Shown here: positions 1 to 6,951 of the stretch, in pieces
Numbering within the stretch: position 1 is the first letter of the stretch
Layout of the letters: every line of letters starts with the position of its first letter
From: Candidatus Binatia bacterium
GTDB lineage: Bacteria > Desulfobacterota_B > Binatia > UBA9968 > JAJDTQ01
Direction of reading: 5' to 3'
NCBI GenBank assembly: GCA_022827045.1
Contig: JAJDTQ010000024.1
Coordinates: 1 to 11,029, forward strand
Length of the DNA: 11,029 nucleotides
The notes under the pieces: generated by a model
Told to the model about the DNA's origin: nothing
The model's database searches: none
The model's input: only the letters and a program-made list of their open reading frames with translations
Position numbers and translations under genes: made by a program

Positions 1-1565
1 AGGGCGTGGGGCTGTGCTCGTGGGCGCTCATCGGCTTCTGGTACACCGACCACACCAACACCCGCGCCGGCAACAAGGCCTTCATCGTCAACCGCATCGG
101 CGACTTCGGCTTCGTGCTGGGCATCTTCCTGCTCTACTGGAGCCTGACGCAGCACGGGCAGGGGACGCTGGCGTTCCGCGGCATCCAGGAGCACGTCGGG
201 CTGCTGGCCAACATGGAAATCTGGGGCATCGGCGTGGTGACGGTGGCGACGATGCTGCTGTTCATCGGCGCCACCGGCAAGTCGGCGCAGATCCCGCTGT
301 ACGTCTGGCTCCCCGACGCCATGCAGGGTCCCACCCCGGTGAGCGCGCTGATCCACGCCGCCACCATGGTGACGGCCGGCGTCTACATGATCGGGCGGCT
401 GAACGTGCTCTTCTCCGCGGCTCCCGTGACCCTCGGGATCGTCGCCGTGGTCGGCGCCGCCACCGCGCTTCTTGCCGCCACCATCGCCGTCACCCAGACC
501 GACATCAAGCGGGTGCTGGCCTACTCGACCATCAGCCAGCTCGGCTACATGTTCCTGGCCATGGGGGTCGCCGCCTACGCCGCCGGGATCTTTCACCTGC
601 TGACGCACGCCTTCTTCAAGGCCTGCCTCTTCCTGGGCTCCGGAAGCATCATCCACGCCATGCAGGGGGAGCAGGACATGCGGCAGATGGGAGGCCTGAG
701 GACGGCGATGCCGGCGACCTTCTGGACCTTCGCCATCGCGGTGCTGGCCATCGCGGGGACGCCGTTCCTGGCCGGCTTCTTCTCCAAGGACGCCATCCTG
801 TGGCAGGCCTGGGCCACCCACAACGAGGTGCTTTGGGGCGTGGCGGTGTTCGTGGCGGGCCTCACGGCCTTCTACATGTTCCGCCAGTTCTTCATGGTGT
901 TCTTCGGCGAGTGCCGCGCCGACCACCACGTGCAGGAACACCTTCACGAGTCGCCGAAGATCATGACCTACCCGCTGTGGATCCTCGCCGCGGGCTCGGT
1001 GGTCATAGGGTATATCGGGCTGCCGGCGTTCATGGGCGGCAGCCAGATCGACCACTGGCTCGATCCCGTGATCCACGCCCATCACGAGCACCACTCCGTG
1101 GCGGAGGAGATCGGCGTCATGAGCGTGTCGATCATCGCCGCCGCCGTGGGCGTGGCGCTGGCGTATTTCCTCTACTACGTGCAGACGCCGTCGCGGGACG
1201 AGTCGCCCGAGGCCAAGGGGTTCTCGTACCGCCTGCTCTACAACAAGTACTACGTGGACGAGGTCTACCAGTTCGTCTTCGTCGGCGGCACCCTGTTGTT
1301 CGCCCGGATCGGAGCGGCGTTCGACCGCTACATCATCGACACCATCGTGGACGGATCGGCCAAGCTCACCACCATCATTGCCTGGTTCAACGGCCTGTTC
1401 GACAACTACATCGTCGACATGCTGGTCAACGCCGTCGCCAACGTGACCTTCGCGATAGGCAACAACTTCCGCCGGGTCCAGACCGGGAACATCAACAGCT
1501 ACCTCTACGTGGTGGTGGGAGCCGTCGTCGTGGCCCTGATCGTCAAGCTGCGCTACTGGAGCTGA
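1..1565 (+). CDS. nuoL: NADH:quinone oxidoreductase subunit L (5' truncated by the window edge)
   Basis: Largest antiporter-like proton-pumping subunit of the membrane arm of complex I. The window opens inside the gene. The first full codon is at 3, and bases 1-2 (ag) fit the end of the conserved Glu codon that normally precedes GVGLCS in NuoL (E144 in E. coli). About 140 N-terminal residues are therefore missing, so start and promoter are not visible. Family motifs are intact: GKSAQIPLYVWLPDAM with the TM7 lysine (codon 279-281), GPTPVSALIHAATMVTAG, VQTDIKRVLAYSTISQLGYM-type sequence, the His-rich HLLTHAFFKA, and FFSKDAI with the TM12 lysine. A His-rich loop (HAHHEHH) lies near codons 1075-1095. 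The last 130 or so residues hold the long lateral helix and a final membrane helix (LYVVVGAVVVALIV), so the C-terminus is complete. It ends at TGA 1563-1565, 37 bases before nuoM, with which it is surely co-transcribed. Identification is certain. Confidence 0.97.
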   Translation, partial: GVGLCSWALIGFWYTDHTNTRAGNKAFIVNRIGDFGFVLGIFLLYWSLTQHGQGTLAFRGIQEHVGLLANMEIWGIGVVTVATMLLFIGATGKSAQIPLYVWLPDAMQGPTPVSALIHAATMVTAGVYMIGRLNVLFSAAPVTLGIVAVVGAATALLAATIAVTQTDIKRVLAYSTISQLGYMFLAMGVAAYAAGIFHLLTHAFFKACLFLGSGSIIHAMQGEQDMRQMGGLRTAMPATFWTFAIAVLAIAGTPFLAGFFSKDAILWQAWATHNEVLWGVAVFVAGLTAFYMFRQFFMVFFGECRADHHVQEHLHESPKIMTYPLWILAAGSVVIGYIGLPAFMGGSQIDHWLDPVIHAHHEHHSVAEEIGVMSVSIIAAAVGVALAYFLYYVQTPSRDESPEAKGFSYRLLYNKYYVDEVYQFVFVGGTLLFARIGAAFDRYIIDTIVDGSAKLTTIIAWFNGLFDNYIVDMLVNAVANVTFAIGNNFRRVQTGNINSYLYVVVGAVVVALIVKLRYWS

Positions 1566-1593
1566 TTCAGATCGGAGAGATTCGGATAGGAGA
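1564..1593 (+). repeat. 15-bp tandem duplication carrying two Shine-Dalgarno copies before nuoM
   Basis: The nuoL-nuoM gap contains two adjacent 15-base units, GATTCAGATCGGAGA (1564-1578) and GATTCGGATAGGAGA (1579-1593), identical at 13 of 15 positions. A third partial unit (GATCAG) follows. Each unit ends in GGAGA. The second copy, AGGAGA at 1588-1593, lies 9 bases before the nuoM ATG at 1603 and is the likely ribosome binding site. The first unit overlaps the nuoL stop codon. Confidence 0.7.
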
Positions 1594-1602
1594 GATCAGA
1601 AA

Positions 1603-3123
1603 ATGACCGAACATGTGCTGAGCTACATGGTCTTCATTCCCCTGGCCGGGATGTTGGTCGTGCTGTGCCTGCCGAGCGACCGCCACGACCTCATCCGCTG
1701 GGTGTCGGCCGCGGCCACGGTGCCGCCGCTCCTGCTGGGGATCTGGCTCTACGCCAACTTCGACACCACCACCACGGCCATGCAGTTCGTCGAGAGGGCT
1801 CCCTGGATCCCCGCGTTCAACATCGAGTACTACGTCGGCGTCGACGGCCTGAGCGTCTCCATGTTGTTGCTGACGGCGCTGCTGTCGTTTCTCTGCATCT
1901 TCGCTTCTTGGGGCATCGACAAGGGGGTCAAGGGTTACTTCGCGCTGTTCCTGCTGCTGGACACCGGCATGACCGGGGTGTTCGTGGCGTTGGATTTCGT
2001 GCTCTTCTACGTGTTCTGGGAAGTCATGCTGCTTCCCATGTACTTCCTCATCGGCATCTGGGGCGGCCCGCGCAAGGAGTACGCCGCCATCAAGTTCTTC
2101 CTCTACACGCTGCTGGGCAGCGTGCTCATGCTGGTGGCCATCCTGGCGCTGTACTTCTACTCCGAGCCCAACACCTTCGACATGACCAAGCTCATGGACC
2201 GGAGCAACCTCTACGGCACCGAACCGCTGGCCATGTGGCCGTTCAACGTGTGGGGCTGGGGCTTCCAGCACGTGGTGTGGATGGCGCTGTTCATCGGCTT
2301 CGCCATCAAGATCCCTGCCTTCCCGTTCCACACATGGCTGCCGGACGCCCACGTGGAGGCGCCCACCGCCATCTCCGTGATCCTGGCGGGCATCCTCCTG
2401 AAGATGGGCACCTACGGCATCCTGCGCATCAACTACCCCATGCTGCCGGAGGCCACCGCCGACCTGGCGTTCTGGTTCCTGGCGGCGCTGGGCGCGTGGA
2501 ACATCGTCTACGGCGGCCTCTGCGCCATGGCGCAGACCGACATGAAGAAGCTGGTGGCCTACTCCAGCGTCAGCCACATGGGCTACGTCATGCTGGGGAT
2601 GGCGGCCTTCAACTCCCAGGGCATCAACGGCGCGGTGCTGCAGATGTTCAACCACGGCACCATCACCGCCATGCTCTTCCTGCTCGTGGGCGTCATCTAC
2701 GACCGCGCCCATCACCGCGAGATCAACGGCTTCGGCGGCCTTGCCGGCATCATGCCGGTGTACGCCGGCTTCACGGCGCTGGCCTTCTTCGCCTCCATGG
2801 GGCTTCCGGGGCTCTCGGGCTTCGTCTCCGAGGTGCTGGTGCTGCTGGGGGCCTGGCCCAAGTATCATGCCCTGACCATCATCGCCGCCTTGGGTATCGT
2901 CATCACCGCCGGCTACATGCTGTGGATGATGCAGCGGGTCTATCTCGGCCCGCCCAACGAGAAGTACCGGGATCTGCCCGAGATCAACGGCCGCGAGATC
3001 TTCACGCTGTTCCCGCTGGGAGCCATCGTGGTCATCGTCGGCGTCTACCCGCGGGTGGTGCTCGACCTGCTCCAGGCTTCGCTCAACAACATCAACCAGA
3101 TGGTGATCTCGCACCTGTCGTAG
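1603..3123 (+). CDS. nuoM: NADH:quinone oxidoreductase subunit M
   Basis: Second antiporter-like subunit of the complex I membrane arm, complete at 506 residues, close to the usual length of about 500. The ATG follows AGGAGA by 9 bases. The proton-path residues expected from E. coli NuoM are present: Glu140 in the FYVFWEVMLLPMYFLIGIWG motif (E. coli E144), Lys236 in IKIPAFPFHTWLPDAH (K234), Lys267 in ILLKMGTYG (K265) and Glu410 in GLSGFVSEVLVLLG (E407). The motif QTDMKKLVAYSSVSHMGYV, typical of the family, spans residues 311-330. About fourteen hydrophobic helices can be followed through the protein. The gene sits between nuoL (37-base gap) and nuoN (6-base gap) and is translated as part of the same operon. 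No missing key residue or frameshift was seen. Confidence 0.98.
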   Translation: MTEHVLSYMVFIPLAGMLVVLCLPSDRHDLIRWVSAAATVPPLLLGIWLYANFDTTTTAMQFVERAPWIPAFNIEYYVGVDGLSVSMLLLTALLSFLCIFASWGIDKGVKGYFALFLLLDTGMTGVFVALDFVLFYVFWEVMLLPMYFLIGIWGGPRKEYAAIKFFLYTLLGSVLMLVAILALYFYSEPNTFDMTKLMDRSNLYGTEPLAMWPFNVWGWGFQHVVWMALFIGFAIKIPAFPFHTWLPDAHVEAPTAISVILAGILLKMGTYGILRINYPMLPEATADLAFWFLAALGAWNIVYGGLCAMAQTDMKKLVAYSSVSHMGYVMLGMAAFNSQGINGAVLQMFNHGTITAMLFLLVGVIYDRAHHREINGFGGLAGIMPVYAGFTALAFFASMGLPGLSGFVSEVLVLLGAWPKYHALTIIAALGIVITAGYMLWMMQRVYLGPPNEKYRDLPEINGREIFTLFPLGAIVVIVGVYPRVVLDLLQASLNNINQMVISHLS

Positions 3124-3129
3124 CGCACA

Positions 3130-4614
3130 ATGGACCTCGGTAACCTCGCAAGCCTCAAGCTGTTCCATCCGGAGATCGTCCTGGCGGGGACCATCATCCT
3201 GCTGACGATCCTGGACCTGGTGGTGGCCAACAAGCGGCTGATGGCCTACGTGGGCCTCGCCGGATGCCTGGTGGCCCTGGGCGCCACCGCGGAGCTCTAC
3301 GGCACGGAGCCCACGCTGCTGTTCCACCGCATGGTGGCGCTGGACAACTTCGCTCTGTTCTTCAAGGTGCTGACCCTGGTGGCCCTGATCGCCGCCATCT
3401 GGATGTCCATCGGATCCGGCGAAGTCAAGCAGGTGCACCTGGGCGAGTACTACATCGTGCTGCTGACCTGCGGCTTCGGCATGTTCTTCATGGCCTCGGG
3501 CAACAACCTGCTGATGGCCTACCTCGGCCTGGAGCTGGTGAGCCTGACCTCCTACATCCTCACCGGCATGTTGCCGCACAACCGGCGCTCGGCGGAGGCG
3601 GCGCTCAAGTACCTCATCTACGGCGGGGTCGCCTCCGGCACCATGATCTACGGCATGAGTTGGGTGTTCGGCATGGCCGGCAGCCTGGACTACGCCGCCA
3701 TCAACGCGGCCATGGCGCAAGGGGACGGCAACCACACCGGGCTGTTCATCGCCTTCGTCTTCATCCTCGCCGGCTTCGGCTACAAGATGGCCTTCGCGCC
3801 CTTCCACATGTGGTCGCCGGACGTCTACCAGGGCGCGCCCACGCCCTTCACCGGGTTCCTCTCGGTGGCGTCCAACGCCGCCGGGTTGGCCATCCTGATC
3901 CGCTTCTTCTACCCCGCGGTCTCCGCGCTGGGGCAGGAGGGGAGCTGGACGTTCCAGGCTTTCTCCGCGATCCAGTGGACCGACCTGCTGGTGGCTGTCA
4001 GCATCGTCACCATGACCTGGGGCAACCTCTCCGCCCTCAACCAGAACAACGTCAAGCGCCTGCTGGCCTATTCCGGCATCGCCCACGCCGGCTACATCAT
4101 GATGGGCCTCGTGGTGCTGAACAACGACGGCCTCACCGCCATGCTCTTCTACGCGGCGGTCTACCTGATCATGAACCTGGGAGCCTTCCTGGTGGTCATG
4201 GTGGTGGCCAACGCCACCGGCCGCGAGGACATGGAAGCCTACCGCGGCCTCGCCCAGCGGGGCGCGGCGTTCCCGGCGGTGTGCATGGCCGTGTTCCTGT
4301 TCTCGCTGACGGGGCTGCCGCCGCTGGCGGGATTCATCGGCAAGCTGCTGCTCTTCGCCGCCATCATCGAGGGCCAGTTCTACATCCTGGCGGTGGCGGC
4401 GCTCCTCAACACGGTCATCTCCCTCTACTACTACGTGCGCATCGTCCGCACCATGTTCCTCGACGACCCCACGCCCGAGGACGGACCCGTGGCAACCACC
4501 TCCAGCGCCGTGCCGTTGCTGGGCGTCCTGATGGTGCTCACCGTGGTGTTGGGGGTCTACTGGGGCCCGCTGCTCGACTACAGCACCGGCTCGCTGGGCT
4601 TCTTCATGCAGTAG
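3130..4614 (+). CDS. nuoN: NADH:quinone oxidoreductase subunit N
   Basis: Third antiporter-like subunit of complex I (ND2 homologue), complete at 494 residues. The ATG lies only 6 bases after the nuoM stop. No Shine-Dalgarno is recognisable in front of it, so translation is probably coupled to termination of nuoM. Motifs include YLGLELVSLTSYIL with Glu135 (E. coli E133), AEAALKYLIYG with Lys160 (K158), AGFGYKMAFAPFHMWSPDVYQGAPTP-type sequence with Lys219 (K217), NNVKRLLAYSGIAHAGY, and GLPPLAGFIGKLLLF with Lys404 (K395). One oddity: in FLSVASNAAG, Asn249 occupies the place where NuoN proteins normally carry the TM8 lysine (K247 in E. coli). The codon reads aac. It is the last nuo gene here; the next gene is convergent, so the operon ends at this point. 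Confidence 0.97.
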   Translation: MDLGNLASLKLFHPEIVLAGTIILLTILDLVVANKRLMAYVGLAGCLVALGATAELYGTEPTLLFHRMVALDNFALFFKVLTLVALIAAIWMSIGSGEVKQVHLGEYYIVLLTCGFGMFFMASGNNLLMAYLGLELVSLTSYILTGMLPHNRRSAEAALKYLIYGGVASGTMIYGMSWVFGMAGSLDYAAINAAMAQGDGNHTGLFIAFVFILAGFGYKMAFAPFHMWSPDVYQGAPTPFTGFLSVASNAAGLAILIRFFYPAVSALGQEGSWTFQAFSAIQWTDLLVAVSIVTMTWGNLSALNQNNVKRLLAYSGIAHAGYIMMGLVVLNNDGLTAMLFYAAVYLIMNLGAFLVVMVVANATGREDMEAYRGLAQRGAAFPAVCMAVFLFSLTGLPPLAGFIGKLLLFAAIIEGQFYILAVAALLNTVISLYYYVRIVRTMFLDDPTPEDGPVATTSSAVPLLGVLMVLTVVLGVYWGPLLDYSTGSLGFFMQ

Positions 4615-4668
4615 GCGGGTCCCCTGCCGTCAAGCAGACAATTCAGCTCGTTGGGAAACAAGCTGTAG

Positions 4669-4690
4669 GGTTGCCGGGCAACCTTCTTCC
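4669..4690 (+). terminator. Candidate Rho-independent terminator after nuoN
   Basis: A GC-rich hairpin, GGTTGC (4669-4674) - CGG - GCAACC (4678-4683), is followed by the pyrimidine run TTCTTCC. It lies 54 bases after the nuoN stop, between convergent genes, where a terminator is expected. The downstream tract is not a pure T-run, so strength is uncertain. Confidence 0.45.
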
Positions 4691-4724
4691 CCCTCTCCCT
4701 ATGTGAGAGGGTCGGGGTGAGGGT
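4688..4724. repeat. GC-rich palindromic repeat of the CCCTCTCC/GGTGAGGG type
   Basis: The inverted repeat CCCTCTC (4691-4697) / GAGAGGG (4705-4711) has a 7-base loop and is followed by TCGGGGTGAGGG. Sequences of this form occur as dispersed intergenic repeats in many proteobacterial and other high-GC genomes; that statement is from memory. Only one copy is present here, so its repeat nature cannot be shown inside the window. It may also act as a transcription attenuating hairpin between nuoN and the convergent small gene. Confidence 0.5.
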
Positions 4725-4757
4725 GGCCGGCCGAGTCCCATGCAGTCAAGGGCAGGC

Positions 4758-5039
4758 TTAGAAGAACGGCTGAAGGCTGGCCGGTATCTCCACCTGCTCG
4801 TCCAACGACTCCCTCAACTCGTCGGCGAGCAGGTCGAGCCTTTCACGGGCCGGAAGCGCGCGGTCCACGATCACCCACTTGTTCCCCATCACCGTACAAC
4901 CGCCGCTACGCACGCGATAGCCGTAATCGCGCGACAGCTTCTCGCACCGCACCTCGATCCCGCACTGCTCCGCAAAGGTCCGAAGCTCCCGGAACAGGTT
5001 TTCCTGAGCGGCGTTCTTCGCTGAAGTCTTTCCGGCCAT
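4758..5039 (-). CDS. Conserved-type hypothetical protein, 93 residues
   Basis: A small soluble protein with no signal peptide or membrane segment. The N-terminal part (residues about 14-40, LFRELRTFAEQCGIEVRCEKL) looks like an amphipathic helix followed by a strand. The middle carries SGGCTVMGNKWVIVDRALP, and the C-terminal half (ARERLDLLADELRESLDEQVEI) is helical. The arrangement 'helix, GI-VR, GG-C-v-G, vivD, ERl-lLa-eL' recalls unnamed short proteins I have seen in deltaproteobacterial genomes. No function is known to me. It contains three Cys (positions 26, 32 and 48). It is convergent with nuoN and divergent from the nitrilase gene. No Shine-Dalgarno precedes the ATG at 5039-5037; a promoter-like pair ends 7 bases upstream, compatible with a leaderless message. 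The reading frame on the opposite strand has low-complexity, Arg-rich sequence and is judged a shadow. Confidence 0.72.
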   Translation of the reverse strand: MAGKTSAKNAAQENLFRELRTFAEQCGIEVRCEKLSRDYGYRVRSGGCTVMGNKWVIVDRALPARERLDLLADELRESLDEQVEIPASLQPFF

Positions 5040-5046
5040 GCCCGCA

Positions 5047-5076
5047 ATGTTACCACTCTTGCGGTCATGTTGTCAT
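5047..5076 (-). promoter_or_regulatory. Candidate sigma70-type promoter for the 93-residue gene (leaderless)
   Basis: Read on the minus strand, ATGACA (5076-5071, five of six to the -35 consensus) is separated by 18 bases from TAACAT (5052-5047, four of six to the -10 consensus). The predicted start of transcription, 6-8 bases past the -10 box, coincides with the A of the start codon at 5039. Confidence 0.35.
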
Positions 5077-5195
5077 GCCGCCGGGATGGAGGTAGCGGTG
5101 CGGTCGTTTCAAATGCGCCGATGTGTTGTTATCGTTGGATCACGGCACGGGGTGAGGGGCATCATTCCGTACGCCCGTGTCGTTGGAGAGAACTC

Positions 5196-6014
5196 ATGAA
5201 GTTTCTCGCGGCGGCGGTCCAGATGCTGGCCACCTCCGACAAGGAAGCCAATCTCAGGGAGACCGAGGACTGGATTCGGCGCGCTTACGCCGAGGGCGCG
5301 CAACTCGTAGTCCTGCCGGAGGTGTTCAACTGGCGGGGGCGCGGCAGAGACACGGCGGCCAACGCCGAGCCGGTCCCAGGCCCTTCCACGGAACACATGA
5401 GTGCCGTGGCTGCGGAGCTTGGCTTGTACCTGCTGGCCGGGTCGGTTCTCGAGTCCGCCGGTCCGGATGGCCGCGCCTACAACACCAGCGTGCTCATCGG
5501 CCCGGACACGGGGATCATCGCCAAGTACCGCAAGATCCATCTGTTCGATGTCGACATCGAAGGCGAGGATTCCATCCGCGAGTCCGAGTACCGCCGTCCC
5601 GGCGAGACCGTCGTGGTGGCAGATACGCCTCTTTGCCCGATGGGGCTGTCAGTCTGCTACGACCTGCGCTTTCCCGAACTCTACCGCCGCCTCACCGCGG
5701 CCGGCGCCCAGGTCATCTTCGTGCCGTCCGTGTTCACGGTCCCCACCGGCCGGGCGCACTGGGAAACCCTGCTGCGCGCCCGCGCCATCGAAAACCAGGT
5801 CTACATCATCGCCCCGGACCAGACCGGCCGGCACCCCGCGAGTATGGACGCCTACGGCCACTCCATGATCGTCGACCCATGGGGCAAGGTCATCGCGCAG
5901 GCCGGCACCGAGCCGGGCTTGGTGCTGGCCGAGATCGACCTCGACCGTCTGGAGGACGTAAGGCGCCGGCTCCCGGTGTTGGAACACCGCAAGACATTCT
6001 TGAGTGGAAGTTGA
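5196..6014 (+). CDS. Carbon-nitrogen hydrolase, Nit1/deaminated-glutathione amidase-like
   Basis: Nitrilase-superfamily amidase of 272 residues. The catalytic triad is visible: Glu42 in LVVLPEVFNW, Lys113 in YRKIHLFDVDI and the nucleophile Cys154 in LSVCYDLRFPELYR. The C-terminal third, from GRAHWETLLRARAIENQ through GHSMIVDPWG to RRLPVLEHRK, closely follows human NIT1 and bacterial homologues. These hydrolyse the amide of deaminated glutathione, a metabolite-repair reaction in the cytoplasm. The exact substrate is inferred from similarity; omega-amidase or another short amide is possible. The start at 5196 is preferred because GGAGAG (5185-5190) lies 5 bases upstream and the first beta-strand of the fold (KFLAAAVQM) begins there. 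An in-frame ATG at 5067 would add 43 residues unlike the family. The gene is divergent from the small gene at 4758-5039. Context with the gst gene and gst relic downstream fits thiol metabolism. Confidence 0.9.
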   Translation: MKFLAAAVQMLATSDKEANLRETEDWIRRAYAEGAQLVVLPEVFNWRGRGRDTAANAEPVPGPSTEHMSAVAAELGLYLLAGSVLESAGPDGRAYNTSVLIGPDTGIIAKYRKIHLFDVDIEGEDSIRESEYRRPGETVVVADTPLCPMGLSVCYDLRFPELYRRLTAAGAQVIFVPSVFTVPTGRAHWETLLRARAIENQVYIIAPDQTGRHPASMDAYGHSMIVDPWGKVIAQAGTEPGLVLAEIDLDRLEDVRRRLPVLEHRKTFLSGS

Positions 6015-6031
6015 CCGCACCACAGCAAGAA

Positions 6032-6073
6032 ACTCTCAATGTAGCGGTGGCGAGGTCGGAACCAGATGAGAGT
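6032..6073. promoter_or_regulatory. Inverted repeat between the nitrilase and exported-protein genes
   Basis: Perfect 7-base arms ACTCTCA (6032-6038) and TGAGAGT (6067-6073) flank 28 bases in the 87-base gap. TTGACC at 6011-6016 upstream could be a -35 box, but no good -10 follows. The dyad could be an operator or a weak transcript hairpin, and seven-base arms can also arise by chance. Confidence 0.25.
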
Positions 6074-6101
6074 CGTACCGAGCATGTCGTAGGAGCCCCA
6101 C

Positions 6102-6809
6102 GTGAAGAAACCTTTTTTCCAAGCGGCTTGGCTGGTGATTCTCCTGTCCTGCTCGATTGCGTCCGCCGCGGCGGAGGAAGAGCTCGCTGACGTTGGCGGT
6201 ACCATGGTCGGCATCGTGGCGCCGGACAACTGGTGCACACTGGAGCCGGGAAGAGTTACCGATGGGCGGTTGGTTGGCATGTTGCGAGAAATGACGGAAC
6301 GAACCGGCCATACCTTCGTTGTCGGATACGCCGACTGTGGTGAGCTGGATCGCTGGCAGACGGCCGGACAGCGAAACTTGGAGAACTACGGTTTCGTCGC
6401 ATACAACAACGGACTTCGTAAGTTCGTGTATCCCGGTACCGACGCGGCTTTCGTCCTGGAAATGCGTAAGTCGATGGAGAACGTCGGCCAGAAGTATGTT
6501 GACGACCTCGTGGATCGCGCCCGTGAAGTGGTGGAAGATATCCAGCGCTTGGCCAAACTGGGCAAGCTCACGTACCAGGACCTAGGCATTGTTGGAGAGG
6601 ATGAGTCGTCCTTGTATGGGGCAAGATTGGTGGCAGTCCCGACGGAACTAGGTGACCGGAAGCTCTTGGCCATATCGTATGCAGCCACGCTTCTGCGCAA
6701 GAAAGTCATGAATACCTATGTCTACACCCGCTACGATGACGCTCAGGTTTTTCCGCAGCTATTCAAAGAGCACAAGAGCTGGACGGCGCGACTGCGAGCC
6801 GTGAACTGA
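6102..6809 (+). CDS. Exported protein of unknown function, 235 residues
   Basis: The start is GTG at 6102, set by AGGAG at 6091-6095 with a 6-base spacing. The N-terminus is a signal sequence: basic MKK, hydrophobic core (residues 4-16), then either a signal peptidase I site near Ala-Ala-Ala-24|Glu or a lipobox-like LLSC ending at Cys17. Both readings are plausible, so it is periplasmic or an outer-membrane lipoprotein. The mature part has two further Cys (45 and 79) that could form a disulfide. A charged, probably helical stretch spans about 116-156. The ending is VYTRYDD...LFKEHKSWTARLRAVN, a pattern I associate with unnamed secreted proteins but cannot assign. Its GC content is visibly lower than that of the flanking housekeeping genes: lines 6301-6360 and 6661-6720 count 60% and 48% GC. 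It is convergent with the gst relic and fic. No enzyme motif was recognised. Confidence 0.82.
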   Translation: MKKPFFQAAWLVILLSCSIASAAAEEELADVGGTMVGIVAPDNWCTLEPGRVTDGRLVGMLREMTERTGHTFVVGYADCGELDRWQTAGQRNLENYGFVAYNNGLRKFVYPGTDAAFVLEMRKSMENVGQKYVDDLVDRAREVVEDIQRLAKLGKLTYQDLGIVGEDESSLYGARLVAVPTELGDRKLLAISYAATLLRKKVMNTYVYTRYDDAQVFPQLFKEHKSWTARLRAVN

Positions 6810-6830
6810 GCATCCCGGCTCAGGAGACGG

Positions 6831-6856
6831 TGATCCCGCTCACGAGAGCGGGATCA
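6831..6856. terminator. Strong hairpin after the exported-protein gene, overlapping the gst-relic stop
   Basis: Perfect 11-base stem TGATCCCGCTC (6831-6841) / GAGCGGGATCA (6846-6856) with loop ACGA. It lies 21 bases after the stop of the exported-protein gene and contains the relic's stop codon (6842-6840, minus strand). There is no T-run on either side, so it would be a hairpin-only or bidirectional terminator at best. Confidence 0.4.
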
Positions 6857-6928
6857 TGATGTGCTCCTGGTACAGCCGGCCGTACCGCGCCTCCATGTTG
6901 GGTATCGACTGCCGGTCGATGGGCATGG
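6840..6928 (-). pseudogene. Relic of a glutathione S-transferase C-terminus
   Basis: The minus strand encodes MPIDRQSIPNMEARYGRL followed by YQEHIMIPLS and a stop. This aligns with the last 33 residues of the intact GST at 8421-9041 with 22 of 28 aligned residues identical, and an in-frame gap of 5 codons (AERPP missing after RL). At DNA level similarity runs from the shared stop region to about 6928 and then ends abruptly, 23 bases from the fic stop codon. No start codon or upstream GST domain remains; the open frame continues to 7172 but reads through fic in the wrong frame. The in-frame gap and amino-acid replacements suggest it descends from a diverged paralogue that was once a full gene, not from a very recent copy. 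It is presumably not expressed as a functional protein. Confidence 0.8.
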
Positions 6929-6951
6929 GTTGTGTCCTGCACCCGTTGTGC

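Noticed and set aside
1567..4086. 839-codon open frame on the minus strand under nuoM and nuoN
   Set aside because: It is antisense to two certain genes. Its translation is His/Gln/Glu/Gly/Asp-rich low-complexity sequence as expected from the complement of high-GC membrane-protein codons, with no membrane, domain or ribosome-site evidence.
4740..5024. Plus-strand frame opposite the 93-residue gene
   Set aside because: The minus-strand product looks like a folded conserved-type protein. The plus-strand one has no ribosome site and shadow-like composition.
5067..5195. Longer N-terminus for the nitrilase gene
   Set aside because: The extra 43 residues are not part of the nitrilase fold. A ribosome site sits directly before the ATG at 5196, where the first beta-strand begins.
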